A program made the translations under genes and the position numbers. 64,000 nucleotides of DNA from AC-32 sp963772975. GTDB taxonomy: Bacteria; Actinomycetota; Thermoleophilia; Gaiellales; Gaiellaceae. Shown here in pieces: positions 1-8,466 of the stretch. The stretch lies in NCBI GenBank assembly GCA_963772975.1, contig CAVYZH010000004.1, positions 124,001 to 188,000 on the forward strand. Reading direction: 5' to 3'. The stretch's first letter is position 1; every line of letters starts with the position of its first letter. Under the pieces are notes generated by a model. It searched no databases. It was not told the DNA's origin and worked only from the letters and a program-made list of their open reading frames with translations.

Positions 1-245
1 CCGAACTGCTCGGCGAGGAGCCACGGATCGACCACCGCTGGGCTGGAATCTTCGGCACCACCGCCGACCGGCTGCCGCTCGTCGGGCGCCTACCCGGGAG
101 CGAACGGGTCTGGGTCTCGGCCGGCTACTCGGGCCACGGCAACGTCCTGGGTCTCGCCTGCGGCGAGCTCGTGGCAGGCGCGATCCTGGGCGTGGCCGCG
201 CCCGAGTTGGAGCTGTTCGACCCGGCGCGGCTACTCGGCGGCTAG
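1..245 (+). CDS. FAD-dependent amine/amino-acid oxidase, C-terminal part (DAO family)
   Basis: The reading frame enters from the left edge (first full codon at base 3) and stops at TAG 243-245, leaving 80 codons. The visible residues contain G-x-F-G-T-T-x-D-R-L-P-L-V-G followed by SAGYSGHGN, the C-terminal FAD-contacting signature of glycine/sarcosine-oxidase-like DAO proteins (family knowledge). The substrate cannot be told from this piece. The stop overlaps the stop of the convergent VOC gene within a shared CTAG, so the two genes meet tail to tail with no gap. A second, complete DAO-family gene lies at 42545-43594. Confidence 0.8.
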   Translation, partial: ELLGEEPRIDHRWAGIFGTTADRLPLVGRLPGSERVWVSAGYSGHGNVLGLACGELVAGAILGVAAPELELFDPARLLGG

Positions 246-613
246 CTCTCGCCGGGCGCTGGCACCGACTCGTCGGCCTGGAAGAGCGAGAACCGGTTGC
301 CTTCGGTGTCGACGCAGCGCGCGAACCAGCCGATGGTCGGGATCGGTTGCTTGTCGTCCGCCGACCCGCCGAGGTCTCGCGCCTTCGCCATCGACGCGTC
401 GATGTCGGAGGTGCCGAAGTAGACGATCGGCCCCGAGCCGGCCGTGTCGGGGTCAGGATAGATCGCGCCCCCGGGCTCGTTCCCCTCAAGCATGTGGTAC
501 TCGACCGGCCCCTCCCAGGCCTGGAACTTCCAGCCGAAGAGCGACTTCCAGAACTCCATCGCCCGTGCGCCGTCCTGCGCAGGGATCTCGAAGTGCACCA
601 GCTGCCCGTCCAT
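242..613 (-). CDS. VOC-family (glyoxalase/bleomycin-resistance-like) protein
   Basis: A 123-residue single-domain vicinal-oxygen-chelate protein. The start reads MDGQLVHFEIPAQD; the middle has LFGWKF and the end has D-x-E-G-N-R-F-S-L-F-Q, typical of the small VOC proteins annotated as glyoxalase/lyase. Such proteins bind a divalent metal through paired beta-alpha-beta-beta-beta units. The substrate is unknown. It is transcribed on the minus strand and converges on the DAO gene. Upstream on the same strand lies the ornithine-cyclodeaminase-like gene, which ends 39 bases before this start, so read-through from the pnt operon is possible. Confidence 0.85.
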   Translation of the reverse strand: MDGQLVHFEIPAQDGARAMEFWKSLFGWKFQAWEGPVEYHMLEGNEPGGAIYPDPDTAGSGPIVYFGTSDIDASMAKARDLGGSADDKQPIPTIGWFARCVDTEGNRFSLFQADESVPAPGES

Positions 614-652
614 TCCGCCTCCTTCGGTCGTTGGCCGCAGCCTAACCGGCGG

Positions 653-1582
653 CTACAGCTCGATCGTCGGCAGGTCGAGCTCTTCGCGCCGCTCGAGCGC
701 GGCCAACGCGATCGCGAGGTCCTGGATGGCCAGGCCGGTCGAGTCGAAGGTCGTGATCTCGTCCTCCGCGCGCCGCCCTTCGGCCTCCATGGCGAGCACG
801 TCGCCGAGCTCGGTCACCTGGTCGCGCGCAAGCGAGCCCGCCTCGACTGCGTGGACCAGCTCGCCGTTGTGACTTGCCTGCTCCCAGTCGTCGCAGAAGA
901 CGTGCGTTCGGACGAGCTCTTCGACCGCGATCTCCGCCTTGCCCGGCCCGTCGGCGCCCATCAGGCTGACGTGCTGCCCTGGCCGAAGTGAGCCCGGGCC
1001 GAAGAGGATCTCGTGGCCGGGCGTCACCGTGACGACCACGTCCGCCGCGAGCGCCTCCTCGCGGGAGTCGGCGACGGCCGCGCCGAGCTCGTCGGCGGCG
1101 GCTTGGGCGCGCGACTCGTCGACGTCCCAGATCAGCACCGGCGCTCCCGTTGCGACGAACGTGCGCGCGGCGGCGCGGCCGTTGACGCCAGCGCCGATCA
1201 CAGCCGCAGTGCCTGGCCGGCCGAGCGTCACCGCGGCGAGCACGGCCGCAGCGCCAGTGCGCAGCGCAGTCACGGCCCCGGCGTCGAAGACGGCGACCAG
1301 CGAGCCGTCGGAAGCGTCGGAGAGCAGCACCAGCCCTGTCACCGTCGGCAGCCCTCGCTCCGGATTGCCGGGAAACGAGGTCACCCACTTCAACGCCGCG
1401 TAGCCGCCGCCGAGCACCGGCATCGCCCGAAAATCGCCGGCCGGATAGGCGGGCACGTACACCTTCGGTGGCATCGTCCACTCGCCGCGCGCATAGGCGA
1501 CGAAGGCGTCCCGCACGGCCTCGAGCGCCCGCTGCGGCGGGACGGCCGCCTCGACGTCGCGGCCCGAGAAGAACGGAACCAC
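653..1582 (-). CDS. ornithine cyclodeaminase / mu-crystallin family protein
   Basis: A 309-residue protein of the OCD/mu-crystallin family, NAD(P)-dependent enzymes that include ornithine cyclodeaminase, alanine dehydrogenase and ketimine reductases. Visible features are the substrate region K-W-V-T-S-F-P-G-N near residue 75 and a Rossmann segment (AAVIGAGVNGRAA) in the middle. The chosen start is GTG at 1582, whose G is the last base of the pntB stop (TAGTG). An AAGGA sits 7 bases upstream inside pntB, so the gene is translationally coupled to pntB. In the raw frame it is artificially fused to the N-terminal part of pntB because of the pntB frameshift. The exact reaction is unknown. Confidence 0.8.
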   Translation of the reverse strand: MVPFFSGRDVEAAVPPQRALEAVRDAFVAYARGEWTMPPKVYVPAYPAGDFRAMPVLGGGYAALKWVTSFPGNPERGLPTVTGLVLLSDASDGSLVAVFDAGAVTALRTGAAAVLAAVTLGRPGTAAVIGAGVNGRAAARTFVATGAPVLIWDVDESRAQAAADELGAAVADSREEALAADVVVTVTPGHEILFGPGSLRPGQHVSLMGADGPGKAEIAVEELVRTHVFCDDWEQASHNGELVHAVEAGSLARDQVTELGDVLAMEAEGRRAEDEITTFDSTGLAIQDLAIALAALERREELDLPTIEL

Positions 1583-2977
1583 TAGAGGTCCTTGACGTCC
1601 TCGATCAGCTTGTCGATCGAGTCCTTCGCGTCGCCGAACAGCATCACCGTCTTCGGGTTGTAGAAGAGCGGGTTCTCGATGCCGGCGAAGCCGGGGTTCA
1701 TGCTCCGCTTGAGCACGACCACCGCCTGCGCCTGATCGACGTTCAGGATCGGCATGCCGTAGATCGGGCTGCTTTCGTTGTTGCGCGCGTCGGGGTTGAC
1801 GACGTCGTTCGCGCCGACGACGAGCGCGACGTCGGTGCGGCCGAACTCGGGGTTCGCCTCGTCCATCTCCTTCAGCTGCGGGTAGGGCACGTTCGCCTCG
1901 GCGAGCAGCACGTTCATGTGGCCGGGCATCCGGCCGGCGACCGGGTGGATCGCGTACGAGACCTCGACGCCCTTCCCCTCGAGCAGGTCGGCCAGCTGGC
2001 GCACGTCGTGCTGCGCCTGGGCCACCGCGAGCCCGTAGCCCGGCACGAAGACGACCTTGTGCGCGTAGGCGAGCATCACGGCCACGTCCTCGGCGTTGGC
2101 CGAGCGCACCGAGCCCCCGTCGGCGCCCGCGGCGACCGCCGCCGCCGACTCGCTCACCTGCCCGAAACGCCCCGAAGAGGACGTTCGCGATCGAGCGGTT
2201 CATCGCGCGTCCCATCAAGACCGTCAGCAGCGTCCCCGAGGCGCCGACGAGCATGCCGGCCACGATCAGGACATTGTTCTCGAGCTCGAAGCCGGTCGCG
2301 GCGACCGCGAGACCAGTGAACGCGTTCAGCAGCGAGATCACGACCGGCATGTCGGCGCCGCCGATCGGGAGCACGAAGAGGACGCCAAGGAGCAGCGCGG
2401 CTCCGACGAGCGCCCAGAGCAACCACTCGTCCTGGACGCCGCTGACGAGCGCAACCCCCGAGCCGACCGCGACCAGCAAGACGACGCCGTTCACGAACTG
2501 CTGACCCGCGTACGTGATCGGCCGGCCGCCGATCAGCTCCTGCAGCTTCGCGAACGCCACCAACGAGCCGGAGAGCGAGATCGCGCCGATCAGCGCCGAG
2601 AGCACGATCGCGAGCGAGATGTCGACCTTCGGCGCGCCGGGCTCGGGAAGGATCCGGTGCACCTCCGCGAGGGCGATCAACGCGGCGGCTCCACCGCCGA
2701 CGCCGTTGAACAGCGCCACCATCTGCGGCATCGCGGTCATCTTCACGCGGCGCGCCGCGACCGCCCCGAAGGCGCCACCGATCAACATTCCGACCGCGAT
2801 CGCCCACCAGCTCGTCGTGCCGATCTTGATCCAGGTGACGACGACGGCGACGAGCATCCCGACCGCGCCGATCTGGTTCCCGCGCCTTGCGTGCGCGGGG
2901 TTGGAGAGAAAGCGCAGCGCGAGGATGAACGAGACGATCGGGATCAGGTAGAGCAGGTTGGCGAGGTTCGTGCTCAT
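1582..2977 (-). CDS. pntB: NAD(P) transhydrogenase beta subunit PntB (single-base frameshift)
   Basis: The proton-translocating transhydrogenase beta subunit moves hydride between NAD(H) and NADP(H) using the proton gradient. The N-terminal part (2150-2977) is a multi-helix membrane domain. The C-terminal part (1582-2157) is the NADP-binding domain III, with V-P-G-Y-G-L-A-V-A-Q-A-Q and V-G-A-N-D-V-V-N-P. The two parts lie in different frames. Dropping one A from the AAA run at 2165-2167 restores LFGAFGQVSESAA and gives 464 residues, a normal PntB length. The start ATG overlaps the pntA2 stop (ATGA). The indel is probably a sequencing error, since both partner subunits are intact. Confidence 0.85.
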
Positions 2978-3312
2978 GCGCCGTTCTGGCGGTCGCGCGA
3001 GGCGTCGGCGTTCTTCGCGGGCTCGCGCCGCTTGAACATCTCGAGCATGCGGTCGGTGACGACGAAGCCGCCGACGACGTTCGCGGAGCCGAGCACGACG
3101 GCCAGGAACCCGACGATCCAGTCGAAGGTGTCCTTGTGCGGCGCGCCGAGCACGACCATGGCGCCCACGACGACGATGCCGTGGATCGCGTTCGTGCCGG
3201 ACATCAACGGCGTGTGCAGCAACGTCGGCACCTTCGAGATCACCTCGAACCCGAGGAAGATCGCCAGCACGAGGATGGTCAGCTCGAAGACGAGCAGCGT
3301 GTTGTGACTCAC
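2974..3312 (-). CDS. pntA2: NAD(P) transhydrogenase alpha subunit, membrane part (PntAB type)
   Basis: A 112-residue membrane subunit of a three-gene transhydrogenase. It holds three hydrophobic helices, with H-T-P-L-M-S-G-T-N-A-I-H-G between the first two, the conserved loop of this family. The chosen start is GTG at 3312, which overlaps the stop of pntA1 as GTGA. A longer frame to 3342 would only extend into pntA1. The end overlaps the pntB start by ATGA. The three cistrons are thus coupled by 4-base overlaps and should be made in fixed ratio. Confidence 0.9.
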   Translation of the reverse strand: MSHNTLLVFELTILVLAIFLGFEVISKVPTLLHTPLMSGTNAIHGIVVVGAMVVLGAPHKDTFDWIVGFLAVVLGSANVVGGFVVTDRMLEMFKRREPAKNADASRDRQNGA

Positions 3313-4397
3313 GCCGGCACCTCCTGCTTGCGGGTCACGCACGCGCCGGCGGTGATCTCGTCCTCCCAGTCGAGCGCCAGCACCCCCTCGGGTGCGAGGT
3401 GGTGCAGCAGCGCGGAGACGTTGCGCGCGTACAGCTGGCTCGCGTGGAACGGCATCGTGCTCGGCAGGTTCGTCAACCCGACGATCGTCACGCCCTCGCG
3501 CACGACCTCCTCGCCGGGCTCCGTCAGCTCACAGTTGCCGCCCGCCTCGGCGGCCAGGTCGACCACGACCGACCCCGGGCGCATGGCCGCGACGGCGCTC
3601 GCGGGGATCAGCTTCGGCGCCGGCCGGCCGGGGATCAGGGCGGTCGTGATCACGACGTCGAACTCCGGCATCCGCGCTTCGAGCTCCTCTTGTTGCTGCC
3701 GCTGCTGCTCCTCGGTGAGCTCGGCCGCGTACCCGCCGGCCGTCTCCTCGCCAATGAAGCCGAGGTCGAGCCAGTTGGCGCCGAGGCTCTCGATCTGCTC
3801 GCGCACGACCGGCCGGACGTCGAAGCCGGTCACGACTGCGCCCAAGCGGCGCGCCGTCGCTACGGCCTGCAGGCCCGCGACGCCCGCGCCGAGGACGAGC
3901 ACCTTGGCGGGCGCCACCGTCCCGGCGGCGGTCATCAGCATCGGAAAGAACTTCGGCAGCCGCTCGGCCGCCAGCAGCGTCGCCTTGTAGCCGGAGACGG
4001 TCGCCTGCGACGAGAGCGCGTCCATCGGCTGGGCGCGCGTGATCCGCGGGATCGACTCCATCGCGAACGCGATCACGCCGAGCTGCGCGAGCCGTTCGAT
4101 CCCCTCCGGGTCGGTCAGCGGCTGCAGGAAGCCGATCAGCACCTGGCTCTCGCGCAGCCGGCCCGCCTCCTCCTCGCTGGGCTTCTGCACCTTGACCACG
4201 GCCTCCGCGTCGGCCCAGTCGTCCACGAGCCGAGCGCCCGCCTCCTCGTAGGCCGCGTCCGGGAACGACGCCGCCTCGCCTGCGCCGCGCTGGACGAGCA
4301 CCTCGAAGCCGGCCGGTGCGAGCTTGGCGACGACCTCCGGCACGAGCGCCACGCGCCGCTCGCCGGCAGCCGTCTCTCTCGGGACCCCGATCCGCAT
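3309..4397 (-). CDS. pntA1: NAD(P) transhydrogenase alpha subunit, NAD-binding part (PntAA type)
   Basis: A 362-residue soluble domain I of transhydrogenase, related to alanine dehydrogenase. The N-terminus MRIGVPRETAAGERRVALVP is the family signature, and a Rossmann motif (VLVLGAGVAGLQA) lies near residue 170. Q-x-x-R-D-x-D-type contact residues were not checked. It is the first gene of the pntA1-pntA2-pntB-OCD operon. A TAGCAT hexamer 9 bases before the ATG suggests a leaderless or near-leaderless transcript. The divergent cupin gene begins 50 bases away. Confidence 0.9.
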   Translation of the reverse strand: MRIGVPRETAAGERRVALVPEVVAKLAPAGFEVLVQRGAGEAASFPDAAYEEAGARLVDDWADAEAVVKVQKPSEEEAGRLRESQVLIGFLQPLTDPEGIERLAQLGVIAFAMESIPRITRAQPMDALSSQATVSGYKATLLAAERLPKFFPMLMTAAGTVAPAKVLVLGAGVAGLQAVATARRLGAVVTGFDVRPVVREQIESLGANWLDLGFIGEETAGGYAAELTEEQQRQQQEELEARMPEFDVVITTALIPGRPAPKLIPASAVAAMRPGSVVVDLAAEAGGNCELTEPGEEVVREGVTIVGLTNLPSTMPFHASQLYARNVSALLHHLAPEGVLALDWEDEITAGACVTRKQEVPA

Positions 4398-4406
4398 GCC
4401 GGGATG

Positions 4407-4412
4407 ATGCTA
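4407..4412 (-). promoter_or_regulatory. -10 element TAGCAT for the pnt operon
   Basis: TAGCAT on the minus strand lies 9 bases before the pntA1 ATG. Position and sequence match the TANNNT hexamers found in front of many starts in this window. No clear -35 was identified. Confidence 0.5.
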
Positions 4413-4432
4413 GTGCGTCGGGCGACCGCGAA

Positions 4433-4438
4433 TATCCT
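4433..4438 (+). promoter_or_regulatory. -10 element TATCCT for the cupin gene
   Basis: TATCCT lies 9 bases before the ATG at 4448. With the opposing element at 4407-4412 it forms a compact divergent promoter in a 50-base gap. Confidence 0.5.
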
Positions 4439-4447
4439 CCACCGGCG

Positions 4448-4987
4448 ATGGGCGTGCCGGAGATCGTGCCGCGGGAGACGAAGCACGGCCTGGTGTCCGA
4501 TGGCGACGGCTGGTTCGTGATCAACGCGGCCGAGAGCCGGTGGAACGACACCGGCCCCTTCGGCTTCTACTGCAACTTCGAGGGCAAGCGCCGCTTCAAG
4601 CAGCTCGGGTTGAACCTGAACGTGCTCGAGCCGGGCCAGGCGATCGGGCTCTACCACCGCGAGCGGGCGCAGGAGGACTTCCTCGTGCTCGCCGGCGAGT
4701 GCCTGCTGCTTGTCGAGGGCCAGGAGCGGAGGCTGCGCGCATGGGACTTCGTCCACTGCCCGCCCGAGACGAACCACATGATCGTCGGCGCCGGCCGTGG
4801 CCCTGCTCTCGTGCTCGCGGTGGGTGCCCGTGGCCGCGGGCGGAGCGGAATCGTCTACCCGGCCGAAGCGCTCGCGCTCGAGCACGGAGTCGGCGTGGAG
4901 CAGGAAACGACGACGCCGGACGAGGCGTACGCGGCGTTCCCGCGCCGGACACGCTGCGAGTACCGCCCGGGCTGGTTGCCCGAGTAG
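4448..4987 (+). CDS. cupin-domain protein
   Basis: A 179-residue protein with one cupin barrel. The first metal motif reads G-x-x-I-G-L-Y-H-R-E-R-A-Q-E-D-F-L-V-L-x-G (about residues 60-80) and the second region reads F-V-H-C-P-P-E-T-N-H near 104-113, both with candidate metal-binding His/Glu. Start ATG 4448 is preferred over in-frame upstream codons because a -10 hexamer ends 9 bases before it and the upstream frame would invade pntA1. Its stop codon TAG is also the first three bases of the TAGCAT element for hisC. Substrate unknown. Confidence 0.8.
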   Translation: MGVPEIVPRETKHGLVSDGDGWFVINAAESRWNDTGPFGFYCNFEGKRRFKQLGLNLNVLEPGQAIGLYHRERAQEDFLVLAGECLLLVEGQERRLRAWDFVHCPPETNHMIVGAGRGPALVLAVGARGRGRSGIVYPAEALALEHGVGVEQETTTPDEAYAAFPRRTRCEYRPGWLPE

Positions 4988-4990
4988 CAT
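4985..4990 (+). promoter_or_regulatory. -10 element TAGCAT for hisC, overlapping the cupin stop codon
   Basis: TAGCAT sits 7 bases before the GTG at 4998. Its TAG is the stop codon of the preceding gene. Confidence 0.5.
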
Positions 4991-4997
4991 CAAGCGC

Positions 4998-6116
4998 GTG
5001 TCGCTCGCCGAGATCGCCGACAGCTTCTTCAGGCCGGCCGTCAACGACCTCGTGCCCTACGAGCCGGGGAAGCCGGTCGAGGAGGTGCAGCGAGAGCTCG
5101 GGCTCGAACGGGTCGTCAAGCTCGCCTCCAACGAAGGCCCGTACGGGCCGTTCCCGCAGGCGCGCGAGGCGATCGAGCGCTCGGTCAACGAGCTCAACCG
5201 CTACCCGGACGGCGGCGCCTACAGGCTGCGCGCCGCGGTTGCCGAGCGCTTCGACCTCCGCTTCGAGGAGGTGGCGATCGGCGCCGGCTCCGACGGGCTC
5301 GTCGACTGCCTCACGCAGGCCGCGCTCGAGCCTGGCGACGAGATCGTCTGCGGCTGGCCGTCGTTCCCGAGCTACGTGATCGACGCGCGCAAGGTCGGCG
5401 CCGTGCCGCGCACGGTGCCGCTGCGGGACGGGCGCTACGACCTCGAGGCGCTGCTCGAGGCGATCGGGCCGCGGACGAAGATCGCCTACCTCTGCCTACC
5501 GAACAACCCGACCGGGACGACCAACACGCGGGCCGAGCTGGACGACTGGTTCGAGCGGGTGCCGGAGCACGTCGTCACCGTGCTCGACCAGGCCTACGCC
5601 GAGTACATCGACGACCCGGACTACCCGGACGGCGTCGAGGACCACCTGAAGCAGGGCCGCCGCGTCGTCGTCCTGCGCACCTTCTCGAAGATCTACGGCC
5701 TGGCCGGGCTGCGCGTCGGCTACGGACTCGCGCCGGCCGAGATCGTGAACGGGATCGCCAAGGTGCGGCGAGCCTTCGACATCACCACACCCGCGCAGGA
5801 GGCCGCGCTCGCGAGCCTCGACTCGCCGGCCGAGCTGGAGCGGCGCCGAGCCGAAAACGCGCAGGGCCGCGCCGAGCTCGAGCGGATCCTGCGCGAGCAC
5901 GGCCTCGACCCGGTCGGCCCCGCGGTCGCCAACTTCCTCTTCGCCGAGGTCGGCGAGGACTCGCGTCCCTTCTTCGAGCAGCTCCTCCGCGAGGGCGTGA
6001 TCGTGCGGCCGACACACGGCTTCGGCGCACCCGGCGCGGTGCGCGTGACCGTCGGCACTGCCGAGGAGCAGGAGCTGCTCGCGCAGGCGTTGACGCGAGT
6101 CCTCGCACGGGCCTGA
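4998..6116 (+). CDS. hisC: histidinol-phosphate aminotransferase
   Basis: A 372-residue class I/II PLP aminotransferase of the HisC type, which converts imidazole-acetol phosphate and glutamate to histidinol phosphate. Seen are KLASNEGPYGP near the N-terminus, CLPNNPTGTT, a D-Q-A-Y-A-E-Y segment and the PLP lysine at residue 231 in F-S-K-I-Y-G-L-A-G-L-R-V-G-Y-G. The start GTG is placed 7 bases after a TAGCAT. It is not in a his operon here, so a broader aromatic or other aminotransferase role is possible. Confidence 0.85.
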   Translation: MSLAEIADSFFRPAVNDLVPYEPGKPVEEVQRELGLERVVKLASNEGPYGPFPQAREAIERSVNELNRYPDGGAYRLRAAVAERFDLRFEEVAIGAGSDGLVDCLTQAALEPGDEIVCGWPSFPSYVIDARKVGAVPRTVPLRDGRYDLEALLEAIGPRTKIAYLCLPNNPTGTTNTRAELDDWFERVPEHVVTVLDQAYAEYIDDPDYPDGVEDHLKQGRRVVVLRTFSKIYGLAGLRVGYGLAPAEIVNGIAKVRRAFDITTPAQEAALASLDSPAELERRRAENAQGRAELERILREHGLDPVGPAVANFLFAEVGEDSRPFFEQLLREGVIVRPTHGFGAPGAVRVTVGTAEEQELLAQALTRVLARA

Positions 6117-6183
6117 TCCTTAGGGACCAGGCCGAAAAACCCCTCGTTCGAGTGCCGACCCCGGTGTTACCGTACGAGAGGCG

Positions 6184-7467
6184 ATGGGCCGCCCCCGTGT
6201 AGCCGGCAGCCAGCTCGCGCTCCTCGGCCGCGAGCCCGCCTACAGACGCCTCTTTCTCGCCACGCTCGGCTCCGGAGCGGGCACCTGGCTGGCCCTCGTC
6301 GCGCTCGAGGCCGACGTCTGGATGCGCACGGAGTCCTCGAGCTGGATCGCCGCGCTGCTGATCGCCGACCTGCTGCCGACCTTCGCGATCGGCCTCCTTG
6401 TCGGCCCGCTCGTCGACCGGCTCTCGCGGCGCAGGCTGATGGTCGGCGCCGACCTCGTCCGCTTCGGAGTCTTCGCCGTGCTGCCGTTCACGACGAGCGC
6501 GACGCAGGTGGTCGCGTTGGCGGCGGTCGCCGGGGTGGCGACGGGCTTCTTCCGCCCGGCCATCTACGCCGGGGTGCCGAACCTCGTCCAGGACGAGGAC
6601 CTCACCAGCGCCAACTCGCTCCTGCAGACGGTGGACAACCTGACGTGGGCGCTCGGCTCGCTGGCCGGCGGCGTGCTCGTCGCGGCCTCGGGCGTCGACG
6701 CGGCCTACTGGATCAACGCCTGCACGTTCCTGGTCTCGGCCGTCTTCCTGTACGGGATTCCACAGCAGCTGCTGCAGGCGAGCCTCGCCGCGAGCCGCGG
6801 GCACTGGGCCGACCTCAAGGACGGCTTCGCGCTCACGGTCCGCTCGAAGGCGCTGCTGACCGTGCTGATCGCCTGGAACGTGGCGATGTTTGCGAACGCG
6901 GCGGTGAACGTTGCCGAACCGCGGCTGGCCTTCCGCGCCTTCGACGCGGGAACGTTCGGGCTCGGCTTGATGATGGGCAGCGCGGGCATCGGGCTCGCGA
7001 TCGGCGCCTACCTCGCAGGACGGTGGATCGAGCGGCGCGGCCTCGCCAACGTCTACGGCATCTCACTCGGGCTGATGGCGATCGGGATCGGGCTCGCGGC
7101 CGCCTCGCCGAACGTCTGGATCGCCGCGGCCTGCGTCGTCATCTCGGGTGCCGGCAACGGGGCGGCGGTGGTATGCAACGCGCTGCTCGTCCAGCGGGGC
7201 GCACCAGACGAGATGCGGGGCCGCGCCTTCGCCGTGCTGATGAGCTCGAACGTGGCGATGCTCACCCTGGGGATCCTGGTCGCGGGCCGCTTGACCGACG
7301 TCTACGGGCCGCGCTGGGTCTGGGGCGCCGCCGCACTCTTCTCCGCACTCGCGGCCGTTGTCGGGTTCCTGCTCGCGCGGGCCGCCGGCGCCGGCAGCCG
7401 TCCAGAGAGCCAGCCGCTCGCGGTTGCCGCGCACAGCAACGAGCCCGGGCAGCAGGCGTCCCTTTAG
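6184..7467 (+). CDS. MFS transporter (EntS/exporter-like)
   Basis: A 427-residue membrane protein with about 12 hydrophobic helices. The loop between helices 2 and 3 carries the MFS signature (GPLVDRLSRRRLMVGADL). The order of motifs and the N-L-x-Q-D-E-D-L-x-x-A-N-S stretch near residue 140 resemble the EntS/macrolide-efflux branch of MFS exporters. It probably exports a small molecule by proton antiport; the substrate is unknown. It starts 67 bases after hisC. The stop TAG forms part of the -10 for meaB. Confidence 0.85.
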   Translation: MGRPRVAGSQLALLGREPAYRRLFLATLGSGAGTWLALVALEADVWMRTESSSWIAALLIADLLPTFAIGLLVGPLVDRLSRRRLMVGADLVRFGVFAVLPFTTSATQVVALAAVAGVATGFFRPAIYAGVPNLVQDEDLTSANSLLQTVDNLTWALGSLAGGVLVAASGVDAAYWINACTFLVSAVFLYGIPQQLLQASLAASRGHWADLKDGFALTVRSKALLTVLIAWNVAMFANAAVNVAEPRLAFRAFDAGTFGLGLMMGSAGIGLAIGAYLAGRWIERRGLANVYGISLGLMAIGIGLAAASPNVWIAAACVVISGAGNGAAVVCNALLVQRGAPDEMRGRAFAVLMSSNVAMLTLGILVAGRLTDVYGPRWVWGAAALFSALAAVVGFLLARAAGAGSRPESQPLAVAAHSNEPGQQASL

Positions 7468-7470
7468 CAT
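7465..7470 (+). promoter_or_regulatory. -10 element TAGCAT for meaB, overlapping the MFS stop codon
   Basis: TAGCAT is 6 bases before GTG 7477. Its TAG is the stop codon of the MFS gene, the same arrangement as at 4985-4990. Confidence 0.5.
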
Positions 7471-7476
7471 CGGGGC

Positions 7477-8466
7477 GTGGCAGCGCGCCGCGACTTCACG
7501 CGAGAGTCGCTCGCCGCTGGCGTGCGCGCCGGCGACCGGCGCGCGCTCGCCCGCGCGATCACGCTCGTCGAGAACCGCGACCCGCTCGCCTACGAGGTCG
7601 TCCGCGACCTGTATCCCGAGACCGGCGGCGCCTACGCGATCGGGGTCACGGGGCCGCCGGGCGTCGGCAAGTCGAGCCTGATCAGCGCGCTCGTGCGCCA
7701 TGTGCGCGACGAGGGCCGTTCCGTGGGCGTGATCTCCGTCGACCCCTCCAGCCCGTTCTCCCAGGGCGCGCTGCTCGGCGACCGCATCCGCCTCGCCGAT
7801 CACTTCCTCGACCCCGAGGTCTTCATCCGCTCGATGGGCAGTCGCGGCCACCTCGGCGGGCTCGCGGAAGCCACGCTGCAGGCGCTGCTCATGCTCGACG
7901 CCGGCGGCAAGGAGCTCGTCTTCCTCGAGACGGTGGGCACGGGGCAGGGCGAGGTCGAGGTGATCGGGATCGCCGACACCGTCGTGCTGGTGCTGATGCC
8001 CGGCTCGGGCGACTCGATCCAGGCGCTGAAGGCCGGGATCATGGAGATTCCCGACGTGATCGCGATCAACAAGTCCGACCACCCGGCGGCGAAGACGATG
8101 CTGAACGAGGTGCGCTCCGTGCTCGCGCTCGACACCGAGAGCGGGTGGAAGCCGCCGATCGTCCTGACCGAGGCGATGCGCGGCGAGAACGTGCCCGAGC
8201 TGTGGGAGAAGATCGAGGAGCACCGCGCCTACCTCGAGTCGGAGGGCCTGCTCGAGCAGCGTCGGCAGGAGAACCTCGCGGGCGAGGTGTTCGCCGTCGC
8301 CTCGTCGCGCGCGAAGGCGCATCTGCAGCGGGCGGTCGCCGGCGACGAAGAGCTACGCCGCTTGCTCGACGAGGTGCAAAGCCGCAAGCTGGACCCGTTG
8401 AGCGCGGTCCGAGAGATCATGGAGAAGGTGTTCAAGCTTGAAGATGAAGACGGCACCAGGCCTTAA
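7477..8466 (+). CDS. meaB: methylmalonyl-CoA mutase accessory GTPase MeaB
   Basis: A 329-residue G3E-family GTPase that loads and protects adenosylcobalamin in methylmalonyl-CoA mutase. The P-loop G-P-P-G-V-G-K-S has its lysine at residue 65. The switch region V-D-P-S-S-P-F-S-Q-G-A-L-L-G-D-R-I-R, the E-T-V-G-T-G-Q-G-E segment and the base motif N-K-S-D are all present. The start is GTG 7477, 6 bases after TAGCAT. The 3' end overlaps ilvA. Threonine deaminase makes 2-oxobutyrate, which yields propionyl-CoA and then methylmalonyl-CoA, so the pairing makes metabolic sense. The mutase itself is not in the window. Confidence 0.92.
   Translation: MAARRDFTRESLAAGVRAGDRRALARAITLVENRDPLAYEVVRDLYPETGGAYAIGVTGPPGVGKSSLISALVRHVRDEGRSVGVISVDPSSPFSQGALLGDRIRLADHFLDPEVFIRSMGSRGHLGGLAEATLQALLMLDAGGKELVFLETVGTGQGEVEVIGIADTVVLVLMPGSGDSIQALKAGIMEIPDVIAINKSDHPAAKTMLNEVRSVLALDTESGWKPPIVLTEAMRGENVPELWEKIEEHRAYLESEGLLEQRRQENLAGEVFAVASSRAKAHLQRAVAGDEELRRLLDEVQSRKLDPLSAVREIMEKVFKLEDEDGTRP

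Noticed and set aside
653..2977. A 774-codon ORF joining PntB to an ornithine cyclodeaminase-like protein
   Set aside because: The same cause: an extra base at 2165-2167 pushes pntB into the downstream gene's frame.
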